A stretch of 47,602 nt of DNA from Methylobacterium longum (GTDB taxonomy: Bacteria > Pseudomonadota > Alphaproteobacteria > Rhizobiales > Beijerinckiaceae), in contig NZ_BPQS01000040.1 of the NCBI RefSeq assembly GCF_022179385.1, positions 1 to 47,602 of the forward strand, in the 5' to 3' direction. A program made the translations under genes and the position numbers. Under the pieces are notes generated by a model that searched no databases, was not told where the DNA came from, and was given only the letters and a program-made list of their open reading frames with translations. Positions 33,646 through 42,641 of this stretch are shown here, piece by piece (position 1 is the stretch's first letter; each line of letters starts with the position of its first letter).

Positions 33646-33924
33646 TCAGCAGCGGTAGCCGCCCGACGTCTGTCCGTACTGCTGCACGGGGAAGTGCTGC
33701 TGGTCGGCATTGCCTTCCTGGGCCGAGCTTCTCCGGCAGCCGCCGACGGTGGGCGTCAGCACGTCCCCCGTGACGATCGAGCCGGTCGAGAGCCCATCCC
33801 AGGTCGTCCGCGGAAGGGGCCGCGACGGAGTGCCCACACGCAGGTCGGCGAAAGCGGCGGAGAGCGGCGCGACGCAGAGCGCGGCCGCGACCGACAGGAT
33901 GGATAACTTCTTCGACGCCTTCAT
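33646..33924 (-). CDS. Small exported protein with C-terminal Cys, function unknown
   Basis: A 92-residue protein. MKASKKLSILSVAAALCVAP then LSAAFADL is a clear signal peptide (likely cleavage after AFA near residue 26). The mature part is polar and Gly/Ser/Gln-rich with VGGCRRSS in the middle and GGYRC at the end, so it has two cysteines, the second as the final residue. No family recognised. It lies 332 bases upstream of the ABC/HlyD pair on the same strand, with a hairpin between, so cotranscription is uncertain. Confidence 0.65.
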   Translation of the reverse strand: MKASKKLSILSVAAALCVAPLSAAFADLRVGTPSRPLPRTTWDGLSTGSIVTGDVLTPTVGGCRRSSAQEGNADQQHFPVQQYGQTSGGYRC

Positions 33925-34260
33925 CGCTTGTCTCCAATCAATTGTGCGCTCGTAACGCGCTGTCCGTGGATCGAGGCGGGCAGGGAGACCGCAGTCTTGC
34001 GGACAGTTCCGCCTCATCCACGCAAATGATTTGGCGGCGCCCGGGTCGTACCGCAATTTCGCAACTTCAATGGCCCTCATTTGGAAAACAAATGACGACG
34101 AATGCATCGCGCGGGCTGCTGTATATTTAATCCCCATTGTTCAACTCGGGCCGATGATCGTGTGTGTTTCGTCACATCACACCAGTACGGGTGCCGGGGA
34201 TTTGGCGGAGGCTGAAGGCCCGAGCTTGATGTCTCGCCCCGTTGAGATGATTTGACGGCG
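33925..34260. other. Divergent promoter region, exported protein and LysR gene
   Basis: AT-richer than the surroundings, especially 34070-34140. A dyad GTGTG...CACAC (34162-34182) lies about 80 bases before the LysR start, a plausible LysR-type operator for autoregulation. No gene. Confidence 0.4.
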
Positions 34261-35155
34261 ATGCCCGGCCCGCCGTTGCCCTTCGACCTCGACCTGCTGC
34301 GCACCTTCGTCGCCATCGCCGACAACGGGAGCTTCACGCGCGGCCAGTCGGTTGGGCCTGACGCAGTCGACCGTGTCGCTGCAGATCAAGCGCCTGGAGG
34401 AGGGCGTCTCCCGTCGCCTGTTCGACCGGGACGGCCGGGAGCTGCAGCTGACGCCCGAAGGCGAGGTTCTGCTCACCTACGCGCGCCAGATCCTCAAGCT
34501 CGGCGGCGAGGCCCTGTCCCGGATCGTCACCCCGGAACTGATGGGTCTCGTCCGGCTGGGCACGCCGGAGGATTTCGCGACCACGCACCTGTCGGAGGTT
34601 CTGGCGTGCTTCGCTCGCACCCATCCGCATGTCGCGCTCCAGGTGAACTGCGACTTCACCGTCAACCTCCTCGACGACTTCTCGAAGGGGAAGTACGACC
34701 TCATCCTGTTCAAGCGCGAGCCACAGGGTCCGAGCGGCGGGACCAGGGTCTGGCGGGAGGTCCTGGATTGGGTCGCGTCGCCGCGTCTCGTCGCGGAAGC
34801 CGGCGACCCGATTCCGCTCGTCCTCTCGCCGGCGCCGGACGTCTATCGCAAGCGCGCGCTGTCGGCCCTCGATGTCGCCGGACGCGACTGGCGCATCGTC
34901 TACACCAGCCCGAGCCTCGCCGGATTGCAGGCCGCCGTGCAAGCCGGGCTCGGGGTGACGGTGCTGCCCACGGAAATGATCCCCGCGGACATGGTGTCGG
35001 TTTCGGGCTGCCTCCAACTGCCGAAACTCCCCGATACGGAGATCGTCCTCTACCAAGCGCCGGGCCATGTCTCGCCGGCGGCTGAGTTGTTGGCGGCGAC
35101 CATCGTCGCGGCGCTGGAGCGGCGCGTCGTGGCGCCTGCGGTGTTCGTGCCGTGA
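34261..35155 (+). pseudogene. LysR-family regulator gene with a frameshift in its helix-turn-helix
   Basis: The frame opens at an ATG with PFDLDLLRTFVAIADNGSFT, the usual LysR N terminus, then breaks near 34335-34352. A frame shifted by one base resumes with LTQSTVSLQIKRLEEGVSRR and continues through a complete effector-binding domain to a stop at 35155. Joined, the product is about 297 residues, normal for LysR. Deleting one G from the GGG at 34350 would restore SVGLTQST, though the segment also seems a residue short compared with the family. Without correction neither frame has a whole DNA-binding domain. Either recent inactivation or sequencing error in a G run. Confidence 0.82.
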
Positions 35156-36006
35156 GGACCAGAGGCACTTGCGCGCAGTCCGGCGGCCTGCTGCGCTCGG
35201 CCTTGGGTCCGATCCCGCGTCGGCGATGATGGCGAGCTCGCCGCACGCCGGGGAATGCACGGCGTCCGAGTCGTGGCGCTGCGGCCCGCAGGTGTTCCGG
35301 GGGAAGCGCATTCTGTAGGGTCGCCGGCGAGTACCGGACATACCCATTCAGGTTTTCTCCCGGTGGAAGTGAGCCAGACGGGACTCCCACGAACATGCGC
35401 GTGCCGAGGTATGCCGGACGCCCCCTCCGCCAGGGCGGTGGATCGAAGGATCGCGCCGGTATTCAATCCGCGTCCGCTCTGGGCGATCCGCCTTCAGCTG
35501 ACCTCCTCTCGCCTGCCGCCGGCCGCTGGATGGACTCGATCTTCCTGATCCGTTTCCGCACATTCTGGACGACGCCAATGCGTCGATCGATCGTGCGCTC
35601 GTTCCTCGCAGGGGGGGCCAAACATCCATTTCGTGTCACCAAGTCGTTTTAAATATAATTCCTGCCGACGTACAACATAAACTGCAATGTCATTATGAAG
35701 GCGCCATCTTTCATTGCGTTGAGGTATAAAAACAAAATACGGTGGCCGGGAAGCAAGACGATCAAGATCTGCGCGGCGAATGACGGGTCTCCGGGCCTCT
35801 ATGGTGATCCTGATCCTGAGGCAGGATGCCTGGAGCGCACCAGTGCTGTTTTCGGGGCAGCGCTGACCCGTGTGGCTGCGGTGAAGATCAGTCGTGACGT
35901 GCCGGGGTCTGCTTGACGCGGTCGCCTTGATGCTATGACCATCGCTGTCACGGGTCGTGCCCGCTTTGCGTGCGCCCGGGTGGGATGCGTGTGAGGCCAC
36001 ACGGCG
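35156..36006. other. Long intergenic region upstream of the adenylate cyclase gene
   Basis: About 850 bases. The stretch 35640-35760 is strikingly AT-rich for this genome. A 73-codon plus-strand frame (35695-35916) starts inside it but has no ribosome site and no recognisable sequence, so I do not call it. The AT-rich patch may be a promoter or a transferred remnant. Confidence 0.4.
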
Positions 36007-38013
36007 ATGAGTAGGCGACTGGCGGCGATCCTGGTGGCCGATATCGTCGGGTACAGCCGGCTGATGGGCGCCGACGAGGCCGGCACGATCCGGCGCTTGA
36101 AGGCGCTGCGCCGCGAGGTCACCGACCCGGCCATCCAGGCCGCAAGGGGCCGCATCGTCAAGGCCATGGGCGACGGCCTGCTGGTCGAGTTCCCCAGCCC
36201 GCTGCGCGCCGTCACCTGCGCGGTGCACATCCAGCGGGCGATGGCCGCACGCGAGCCGGGCCTGCCGGAGGAGCGGCGTTTCCGGCTGCGATGCGGCATC
36301 AACGTCGGCGACGTGGTCGCCCAGCCCGACGGCGACCTGTTCGGCGACGGCGTCAACGTGGCCGCGCGCCTCGAGCCGCTGGCCGAACCAGGCGGCGTGT
36401 GCGTCTCGCGCTCGGTCCACGACCAAGTGCGTGACCGGCTGCCCTACCGGTTCGAGGATCGGGGCAAGCTCGACCTGAAGAACATCGCCCGGCCCGTGGG
36501 CGTGTTCGCGCTCTCCGCCGCCGCCGTCCAGGCGCTCGTCCCGCCGGACGACGACACGGACGACGAGGACGGGGACGTCGATGACCGCCCCGGTGCGGGG
36601 CCCGGGACGGCCCGATCCGGCTTGGCCGCGGCGCCACCCGCCCGCACCCGGCCGGCTCGCCGCATCGCTGGCGCGGCGCTGCTCGTCGCCGTGGCGGCCG
36701 CCGGAGCGGTCGGGGGGCTGGCCTGGTGGCTGGGTGCAGGCCAGGGGCCGCGGGCCGACACCACGCTGGCCGTGCAGAACGGCCTGCCGCCCAAGCCGCT
36801 GCCGCCGCTGTCGCTCGTGGTTCTGCCGTTCGCAAACCTGAGCCAGGATCCCGAGCAGGACTTCTTCGCCGACGGGTTGACGGAGGACCTGACCACCGAC
36901 CTGTCGCACTTGGTCGGCAGCTTCGTCATCGCGCGCAACACGGCCTTCACCTACAAGGGCAAGGCCGTCGACGTGAAGCAGGTCGGCCGCGACCTCGGTG
37001 TGCGCTACGTGCTGGAGGGCAGCGTCCGGCGGACCGACAATCACATCGTCCTCAACGCGCAGCTGATCTCCACCGAGACGGGCGCGCATGTCTGGGCCGA
37101 CCGCTTCGAGGGTGAGCGAAGCCGCCTCGGACAGATACAGGCCGAATTCGTCGCCCGCCTCGCGCGCTCGCTCGATGTCCAACTGAGCCAGGCGGAAGGC
37201 CTGCGGATCCTGCGGGAGCGGGCCAGCGATCCGAACGCCGCCGACCTGAGCATGCTGGGGTGGGCGGCGCTCAACCGGCCTCGTTCGCCCGCCAACACGT
37301 CGGAAGCCAGGACGAGATTCGAGCAAAGCCTCAAACTCGACCCGAACAATCCGCAGGCGAAGATCGGTCTGGCCAGGGCCATCGCACAAGCCGTCAACAC
37401 CAAGGTGAGCAAGGACATCGCGGGTGACCGACGTTTGGCGACCAAGCTGGCCGACGAGGGACTCGAGGCGTCGTCACAGAACCCGATGGCCCACTACGTG
37501 AAAGCCGAGGTGCTCCGCGCCACGAAGGAATTCGAGGCCGGGCAGAGGGAGATCGCGACGGCCATCGAGTACGATCCCAACATGGCGATCGCGCATGCCC
37601 TGGCCGGCATCATGAAACTCTGGGCCGGCAAGGCGGGGGAGACGTTCGACCATGTCGAGCGCGCCATCCGACTGAGCCCGAGGGATCCGCTGCTGAACGC
37701 TTGGGAATACTATATCTGCCACGCACACACGCATTTGGCGCAGTGGGAGGACGCAATCCGGTGGTGCGACAAGTCCGTCGCGCGCGCGCCGTACTTCTTC
37801 GCCTACCTCGATCTCGCTGCTGCGCACGCTTGGCTCGGCCACAAGGAAGACGCTCGCAAAGCGATCGAGAACGTCCTGCGACTGATGCCCGGTTACAATC
37901 TGCAGACGATGATCAGCGCAGACTATTCCCAGGATCCGACCTTTCTTCAGGAATATCGGCGCATCGCCGACGGCGCCCGCATGGCGGGCCTTCCGGAAGG
38001 CCCGACGGATTGA
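36007..38013 (+). CDS. Class III adenylate/guanylate cyclase fused to TolB-like and TPR regions
   Basis: A 668-residue protein. Residues 1-165 are a class III cyclase catalytic domain with both metal-binding aspartates (Asp12 in ADIVGYS, Asp56 in MGDGLLVEF) and the Asn117/Arg121 pair (NVAAR) that binds ATP and the transition state. An acidic linker leads to one membrane helix (about 219-243). Then comes a TolB/FlgO-like domain (about 268-385; VVLPFANLSQDPEQDFFADG and DLGVRYVLEGSVRR) and several TPR-type helical repeats to the end. This layout is frequent in rhizobia and relatives. The cyclase would be cytoplasmic and the rest periplasmic, suggesting a membrane sensor making cAMP. Transcribed alone. 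Confidence 0.93.
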   Translation: MSRRLAAILVADIVGYSRLMGADEAGTIRRLKALRREVTDPAIQAARGRIVKAMGDGLLVEFPSPLRAVTCAVHIQRAMAAREPGLPEERRFRLRCGINVGDVVAQPDGDLFGDGVNVAARLEPLAEPGGVCVSRSVHDQVRDRLPYRFEDRGKLDLKNIARPVGVFALSAAAVQALVPPDDDTDDEDGDVDDRPGAGPGTARSGLAAAPPARTRPARRIAGAALLVAVAAAGAVGGLAWWLGAGQGPRADTTLAVQNGLPPKPLPPLSLVVLPFANLSQDPEQDFFADGLTEDLTTDLSHLVGSFVIARNTAFTYKGKAVDVKQVGRDLGVRYVLEGSVRRTDNHIVLNAQLISTETGAHVWADRFEGERSRLGQIQAEFVARLARSLDVQLSQAEGLRILRERASDPNAADLSMLGWAALNRPRSPANTSEARTRFEQSLKLDPNNPQAKIGLARAIAQAVNTKVSKDIAGDRRLATKLADEGLEASSQNPMAHYVKAEVLRATKEFEAGQREIATAIEYDPNMAIAHALAGIMKLWAGKAGETFDHVERAIRLSPRDPLLNAWEYYICHAHTHLAQWEDAIRWCDKSVARAPYFFAYLDLAAAHAWLGHKEDARKAIENVLRLMPGYNLQTMISADYSQDPTFLQEYRRIADGARMAGLPEGPTD

Positions 38014-38397
38014 GGGCGCGTCGCCTCCCTACCGCGCCCGGTCTCACACGGTTTCAGATCCATGCGGCGCGTGAGCGCTCCTAATCCCACGGGACTGCCT
38101 GCCGCGTAGGGCGGCGTCCGCGTTGCTTCTGCCCGATCGAACGATGACGATGTTTCTCCGCACCACCGCAAGGCGCTGTGTGACGCCCGCAAATGAGGCC
38201 GCTCCGGCTTCGGCCGGGGGATGATCGTGCGGATTTCGGCGCTGCGCCGGCGGATCGCAGCCCCGCACTGGCGGTGGGCGACCTTGGATTTGGGTTGCGC
38301 GACGCCGGAGCCGCCTCCGGCAAAGGTCGACCGTCCGAGTCTCCGCGACGGCTTTGCGCCGATCACCCTCGGATGCGTCGACCTGCGAGCGACGGTC
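38014..38397. other. Intergenic region after the cyclase gene
   Basis: About 380 bases between two convergent genes. I see no gene and no clear terminator. Confidence 0.45.
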
Positions 38398-38556
38398 TCA
38401 GCGGAAGACCGGAAGACAGAAGCCGATGAGCCCGAGGCCCAGGACAAGGAAAAGCCCGCCGATGGTTTCCACCAGGGCCATCCGATTCGGCCAGACATCC
38501 ACCGAGCATGTCAGGGCGATGCCCAGGACGAGGCTCAACAAGCTCAGTGCGAACAT
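38398..38556 (-). CDS. Small two-helix membrane protein, function unknown
   Basis: A 52-residue protein, MFALSLLSLVLGIALTCSVD followed by VWPNRMALVETIGGLFLVLG and ending FCLPVFR. Two membrane helices (about 3-20 and 28-48) are linked by a short loop. A TTG four codons upstream is an alternative start. The hydrophobic pattern is too regular for chance, but no family is recognised and no ribosome site is obvious. Confidence 0.5.
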   Translation of the reverse strand: MFALSLLSLVLGIALTCSVDVWPNRMALVETIGGLFLVLGLGLIGFCLPVFR

Positions 38557-38898
38557 TGTTTTCGTCAATGCCGTTGATTGTAAGGACGCGGCTGTTAGCC
38601 GTCCGGTCGGTGAATTGCAGTCTTCGTAACAGAGTATTCGGCTGCCGGAAATGAATCCGTGTGGATCCGGGCGATCCGGGGACGGATTGTGTCTGATCAG
38701 CAACGAAATTTCCGCGCGCCCGGCGCCGAACCGGGATACCCGGACGCCGATTCAACCCGGGATGCGGACGATGCCCGTCCGGCGGTCGGTGCCGCCCTTG
38801 ACCCCCGGGCGCGCGACGAGGCTGCTCGGCCTGCCTGTTACGCCGCGGGTGGGCGATGCTGCGGGTGCCGGTCGCCGCGGCCGTCCCGGTGCCGCAGA
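38557..38898. other. Intergenic region downstream of the GGDEF-EAL receptor
   Basis: About 340 bases with no supported gene. The part nearest the small membrane protein (38570-38650) is AT-richer and may hold its promoter. Confidence 0.4.
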
Positions 38899-41760
38899 TC
38901 AGGCGGCGGCGCTGAGGTTGTTCTGCGCGAGGATGAAAGCGGCGACTCCGGCGGCAGGGATCGGCCGGCTCAGGAGATAGCCTTGTACCTCGGAGAACCC
39001 GCTCGCCCGCAACCGCGCGAGTTGCTCCGCCGTCTCGACGCCCTCGGCCGTGGTGGTGATCTTCAGGCTGCGGCCGAGTTCCGCCACCACGTGGACGATC
39101 GCGGCGGCTTCGTCGCGCTCCATCAGGTTCCGTACGAAAGACTGGTCGAGCTTGATCTTGTCGAAGCGGAAGCTGTTCAGCGAGCTGAGGGACGAATAGC
39201 CGGTGCCGAAATCATCCATCGAGAAGCGAACGCCCAGGCGGCGCAGGCGCGTCAGCATGTCGTGGGTGGCCTGATCCTGGTTCAGGATCACCGATTCCGT
39301 GATCTCGAGTTCGAGGCGCTGGCTCGGCAACTGGGTGGTCCGCAGGACCTCCTCGACGAGCTGATCGAGGTTGCCTTCCCGGAACTGTGCTGGCGAGATG
39401 TTGACGGCGACGCGCAGAGTACCGGGCCACTGCATCGCGGCGGCGCAGGCAGTCTTGAGGACGTACACACCGAGCGCATCGATGAGTCCGGTGGCCTCGG
39501 CGACCGGGATGAACTCGCCCGGGGAGATCATCCCCCGCTCCGGATGGTGCCAGCGGGCGAGAGCCTCGAAGCCCGTCACCGTGTTGGTCGCGAGCTCGAA
39601 CAATGGCTGGTAGTGCAGCTCGATCTGCCCGCTGTCGATCGCCAGCCGCAGCTCGCGCTCCAACCAGCGCCGCTGATGCTGACGCTCCTCCATCTCAGGC
39701 TCGAAGGCGCGCACGCGCCGGCCCCCCTCGGCCTTGGCGACGTAGAGCGCGAGGTCGGCGCGGCGGAGCAGGTCGTCGCCCTCGGCGTCCAGGGCGGACG
39801 ACACGGCGATCCCGAGGCTCGCGTCGGCGGCCACGAACTGGTCGGCGATGATGAACGGGCGCCGGAGCTGAGCCAGCGCCTCCTCCGCCAGACGCAGTGC
39901 TCCGTCCGCGAGGTCAGACCCCGACAGGACGAGGGCAAACTCGTCGCCGCCGAGGCGCGCCACCGTGCTGCCGGGCGGGCTCAGGGCCGTCAGACGAGCG
40001 CCGACCTGCCGGAGCAGGTCGTCGCCCGCCGGATGTCCGAGGGTGTCGTTCACGCCCTTGAAGTCGTCGAGATCGAGGCAGATCACGGCGACCGGCCGCC
40101 CGCCCTGAGCGTGTTCCGAGAACGCGGCGGCCAAGCGTTCCGCCAGCAGCGCGCGGTTCGGGAGCCCGGTAAGGGCGTCGTGGGTCGCCAGGTGGGTGAT
40201 GCGGGCCTGCGCGATCACGCTCGTCGTCACGTCCTCATGCGTCTCCACCCAGCCGCCATCGGCCATGGGCTGAACCGTGATCTCCACGCAGCGCCCGTCG
40301 GCGAGGGTCGCGGTCGTCACGCGCCCCTGGACGCCGCGGCCCTGGCCGAACTGATCCACGAGCCCGGCCATCGCCTTGACTTCGGCGTGGGTCGGACCCG
40401 CCCCGAGCGTTTCGGGCGCGATCCCGTAGATGCCGAGGAATTGCGCGTTGAAGACTTTCAGGCGGCCGGATGCGCCGAACATGCACAGGCCCTGGGACAT
40501 GTTGTTCAGGGCCGCGTCGAACCGTTCGTTCTGCTCCTCGAGCTGCACCTCGCGCTGCGTCAGGATCGCGTTCTTGCGGAAGACGTCGTCGCGCAATTGG
40601 TCGCGCTCCGCCAGGGAATGTTCCAGGACGACGACGGCGCGAGCGATGTCGCCCACCTCATCCTCGCGGCTGACATCGGGCACGTTCACGTGCCAATTGC
40701 CCCGCGCCACTTCGGAGACCGTCTGGGTGATCCGCACCAGGGGGCGCGTGATCCGGTTGGACAGGAACAGCAGGACGATCGCGACGAGGAACAGGGTCAG
40801 CCCCGCCACGACGCAGAGCGTGGTGAGCAGGGAGCGGGAACTCTCCTCGCCGATCCCGACGACCTTGTCCTTGATCTGATCCAGCTCCCGGAGGGGCGCC
40901 GCGACGCACAGGCGGATATCGTGTTCCGTCGGGATGCAGCGCGCGACCTTCTCGGCGCCGAGGACGGTCTGGAGCCCGGATCGGGAGGGCGCGCCGAGGG
41001 CCGCATCCGGCATCTCGGCACCGGCCGAGGAGAGGACGCGCGATCCTGAAAGGATGAGGACGTCGCGCCCGCTCAGCGCCGAGAAGGCTTCCAGGGTGGT
41101 CTCGCGGGGGCGAAGGATCCGGTAGCCGACGAGCCCGCCGATCACCTCTCCGAAATCGTCGAACAGCGGCTGGCCGAAGATGTCGGCGACGGAGCCGCTC
41201 TCGTCCGCCGCCAAGGCGCCGGCGAGCGCCTCGTCCCAGTGCAGCGTCAGGACGAAGCCGACCGAGCGATCCCTGTCGTTCCGGGACATCATCGCGCGCA
41301 ACGACGACGCCAGCGTCGTGCGGCCGAGCGCCGTGTTGGCCGAGAGCAACTCCGCGTCGACACGGTCCGCTGTGAGCGCGCGCAGGTTGATGTCGAAGGC
41401 GATGACGCCGTCGATATCGGCCAGCGCCAGGGCGGGCCGCATGAGCTCCGACGCCGCGACGGTGTTGCCGGAGAAGACCGCCTTCGACACGTCCCAGCGC
41501 TTCGCCATCGTGGCGAAGCGCCGTTCCACGTCCTCGCGCTGCATCTGGAGCCGGGCCGCCGCCAGCTTCGCGTCGCTGAGGAGCCGACCCGAGAGCTGGG
41601 CCTCGGACCAGCGGGAGATCTCCTGACCCTGCTCGCTCAGCGTCTGTCCGGACCGGAGCGCGACCAGAGAGACGAGGGCCGTGAGGGCGATCGCGGCCGT
41701 CGACAGCGTCGCGCCGACGAGGCGGGCGCGAAGGGAGCGCGAGAAGGGGTTGTGGGTCAC
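38899..41760 (-). CDS. Membrane receptor with HAMP, PAS, GGDEF and EAL domains
   Basis: A 953-residue c-di-GMP signalling receptor. Two membrane helices (about 14-36 and 311-334) flank a periplasmic sensor of about 270 residues that resembles a double-CACHE-type domain. HAMP follows (335-388), then a PAS-like domain (about 410-515; NMSQGLCMFGASGRLKVFN), GGDEF (motif 604-608) and EAL (motif 732-734, with ITESVILNQD, MDDFGTGYSSLSSLNSF, KLDQSFV). Both catalytic sets look intact; no RxxD inhibitory site precedes GGDEF. It starts at GTG overlapping the stop of the upstream binding-protein gene (GTGA), so the two are translationally coupled. Confidence 0.94.
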   Translation of the reverse strand: MTHNPFSRSLRARLVGATLSTAAIALTALVSLVALRSGQTLSEQGQEISRWSEAQLSGRLLSDAKLAAARLQMQREDVERRFATMAKRWDVSKAVFSGNTVAASELMRPALALADIDGVIAFDINLRALTADRVDAELLSANTALGRTTLASSLRAMMSRNDRDRSVGFVLTLHWDEALAGALAADESGSVADIFGQPLFDDFGEVIGGLVGYRILRPRETTLEAFSALSGRDVLILSGSRVLSSAGAEMPDAALGAPSRSGLQTVLGAEKVARCIPTEHDIRLCVAAPLRELDQIKDKVVGIGEESSRSLLTTLCVVAGLTLFLVAIVLLFLSNRITRPLVRITQTVSEVARGNWHVNVPDVSREDEVGDIARAVVVLEHSLAERDQLRDDVFRKNAILTQREVQLEEQNERFDAALNNMSQGLCMFGASGRLKVFNAQFLGIYGIAPETLGAGPTHAEVKAMAGLVDQFGQGRGVQGRVTTATLADGRCVEITVQPMADGGWVETHEDVTTSVIAQARITHLATHDALTGLPNRALLAERLAAAFSEHAQGGRPVAVICLDLDDFKGVNDTLGHPAGDDLLRQVGARLTALSPPGSTVARLGGDEFALVLSGSDLADGALRLAEEALAQLRRPFIIADQFVAADASLGIAVSSALDAEGDDLLRRADLALYVAKAEGGRRVRAFEPEMEERQHQRRWLERELRLAIDSGQIELHYQPLFELATNTVTGFEALARWHHPERGMISPGEFIPVAEATGLIDALGVYVLKTACAAAMQWPGTLRVAVNISPAQFREGNLDQLVEEVLRTTQLPSQRLELEITESVILNQDQATHDMLTRLRRLGVRFSMDDFGTGYSSLSSLNSFRFDKIKLDQSFVRNLMERDEAAAIVHVVAELGRSLKITTTAEGVETAEQLARLRASGFSEVQGYLLSRPIPAAGVAAFILAQNNLSAAA

Positions 41761-42566
41761 GGCTTGAGCGGAGCGCCGCCCCGCTCCGCCAGCAGGTGCC
41801 GCGCGCGATCGGATGTCGCGAAGGCGAGGAAGTCGGAGGCCGCCGCGTCCCGGGTGGCGGCCTTGTAGATCAGGGCGAGGGTCACCGCGCTGGGATAGGC
41901 CGGATCGCGCGGGGCATTGCCGTCGATCGACAGGACCGCGAGGTCACCCACCAGCGCCGGCGAGAAGGGGCCGAAACCGATGGCGCCGGGCGTCTGGCGC
42001 ACCGTCTCGATGGCGTCCTGCGTGGTCGTCGCCGTCTTCGACCGGCTGGTCAACACGAGATCGCGCCAGCCCGGCATGCTCGACCGGAGGACGGCGAGGG
42101 TGCTGTCCGTGTCTTCGCGCCGGACCACGCGAATCTTGAGATCGGCGCCCCCGACCGCGCTCCAGTTCTCGATCGTGCCCGAGAAGATGGCCGCCGCCTG
42201 CGCGCTCGTGAGGCTCGCCACGCCGACGTCGCGGTGCACGAAGATCGCCGAGGGGATCCGGATGAGGGGAACCTCGATGAGGCCCTGACCCTTCTCGGCC
42301 TCGGTGAGGGGACGGGCGATGCGCCCGAGCTTCTGGCGCTCGCCGCCCACGGCCGCGACGGCGCCGCCGGAGCCGATGCTCGGCGGCACCGATACACGGA
42401 CTCCGCCGGCATCGGCATTGTAGGCGGTTGCAACCGCCTGCAGCATCTCGATCCCGTCGCCGGTGCCGACGACAGCAAGGTCCTCCGCCCGCGCGCTGCA
42501 CGTCAGGGCGAAGACCGCGAGAACGCCTGCGGAGATGTGCCGGAGGCAGACGAAAGCAGAAGCCAT
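41757..42566 (-). CDS. PstS-like periplasmic substrate-binding protein
   Basis: A 269-residue exported protein of the PBP-like-2 family (phosphate/oxyanion binding). A signal peptide (about residues 1-27, ending TCSARA) is followed by VVGTGDGIEMLQAVATAYN, IGSGGAVAAVGGERQKLGRI (the loop that usually cradles the anion), IFSGTIENWSAVGGADLKI and GAIGFGPFSPAL. No ABC permease or ATPase genes are next to it. Instead its stop overlaps the start of a GGDEF-EAL receptor. I infer that it delivers ligand state to that receptor's periplasmic domain. An AT-rich promoter region precedes it. Confidence 0.88.
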   Translation of the reverse strand: MASAFVCLRHISAGVLAVFALTCSARAEDLAVVGTGDGIEMLQAVATAYNADAGGVRVSVPPSIGSGGAVAAVGGERQKLGRIARPLTEAEKGQGLIEVPLIRIPSAIFVHRDVGVASLTSAQAAAIFSGTIENWSAVGGADLKIRVVRREDTDSTLAVLRSSMPGWRDLVLTSRSKTATTTQDAIETVRQTPGAIGFGPFSPALVGDLAVLSIDGNAPRDPAYPSAVTLALIYKAATRDAAASDFLAFATSDRARHLLAERGGAPLKP

Positions 42567-42641
42567 GGCCGGATTTTGCGGCCTGAATAATTAAATTGGC
42601 GTCACCGAATATATCGCAATCAAGCTGTGGTTGATGAATCG

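Noticed and set aside
35695..35916. 73-codon plus-strand frame in an AT-rich patch
   Set aside because: No ribosome site and no recognisable pattern; its minus-strand complement is open as well.
35494..37389. 631-codon minus-strand frame opposite the cyclase gene
   Set aside because: Opposite strand of a recognised class III cyclase; runs on into non-coding sequence without motifs.
38659..41049. 796-codon plus-strand frame opposite the GGDEF-EAL receptor
   Set aside because: Antisense to a protein with intact GGDEF and EAL motifs; composition typical of a shadow frame.
42617..42633. ATCAA-N7-TTGAT near the binding-protein gene as an FNR site
   Set aside because: The half-sites face outward (reverse of the FNR arrangement); more likely a weak hairpin after the ferredoxin reductase gene.
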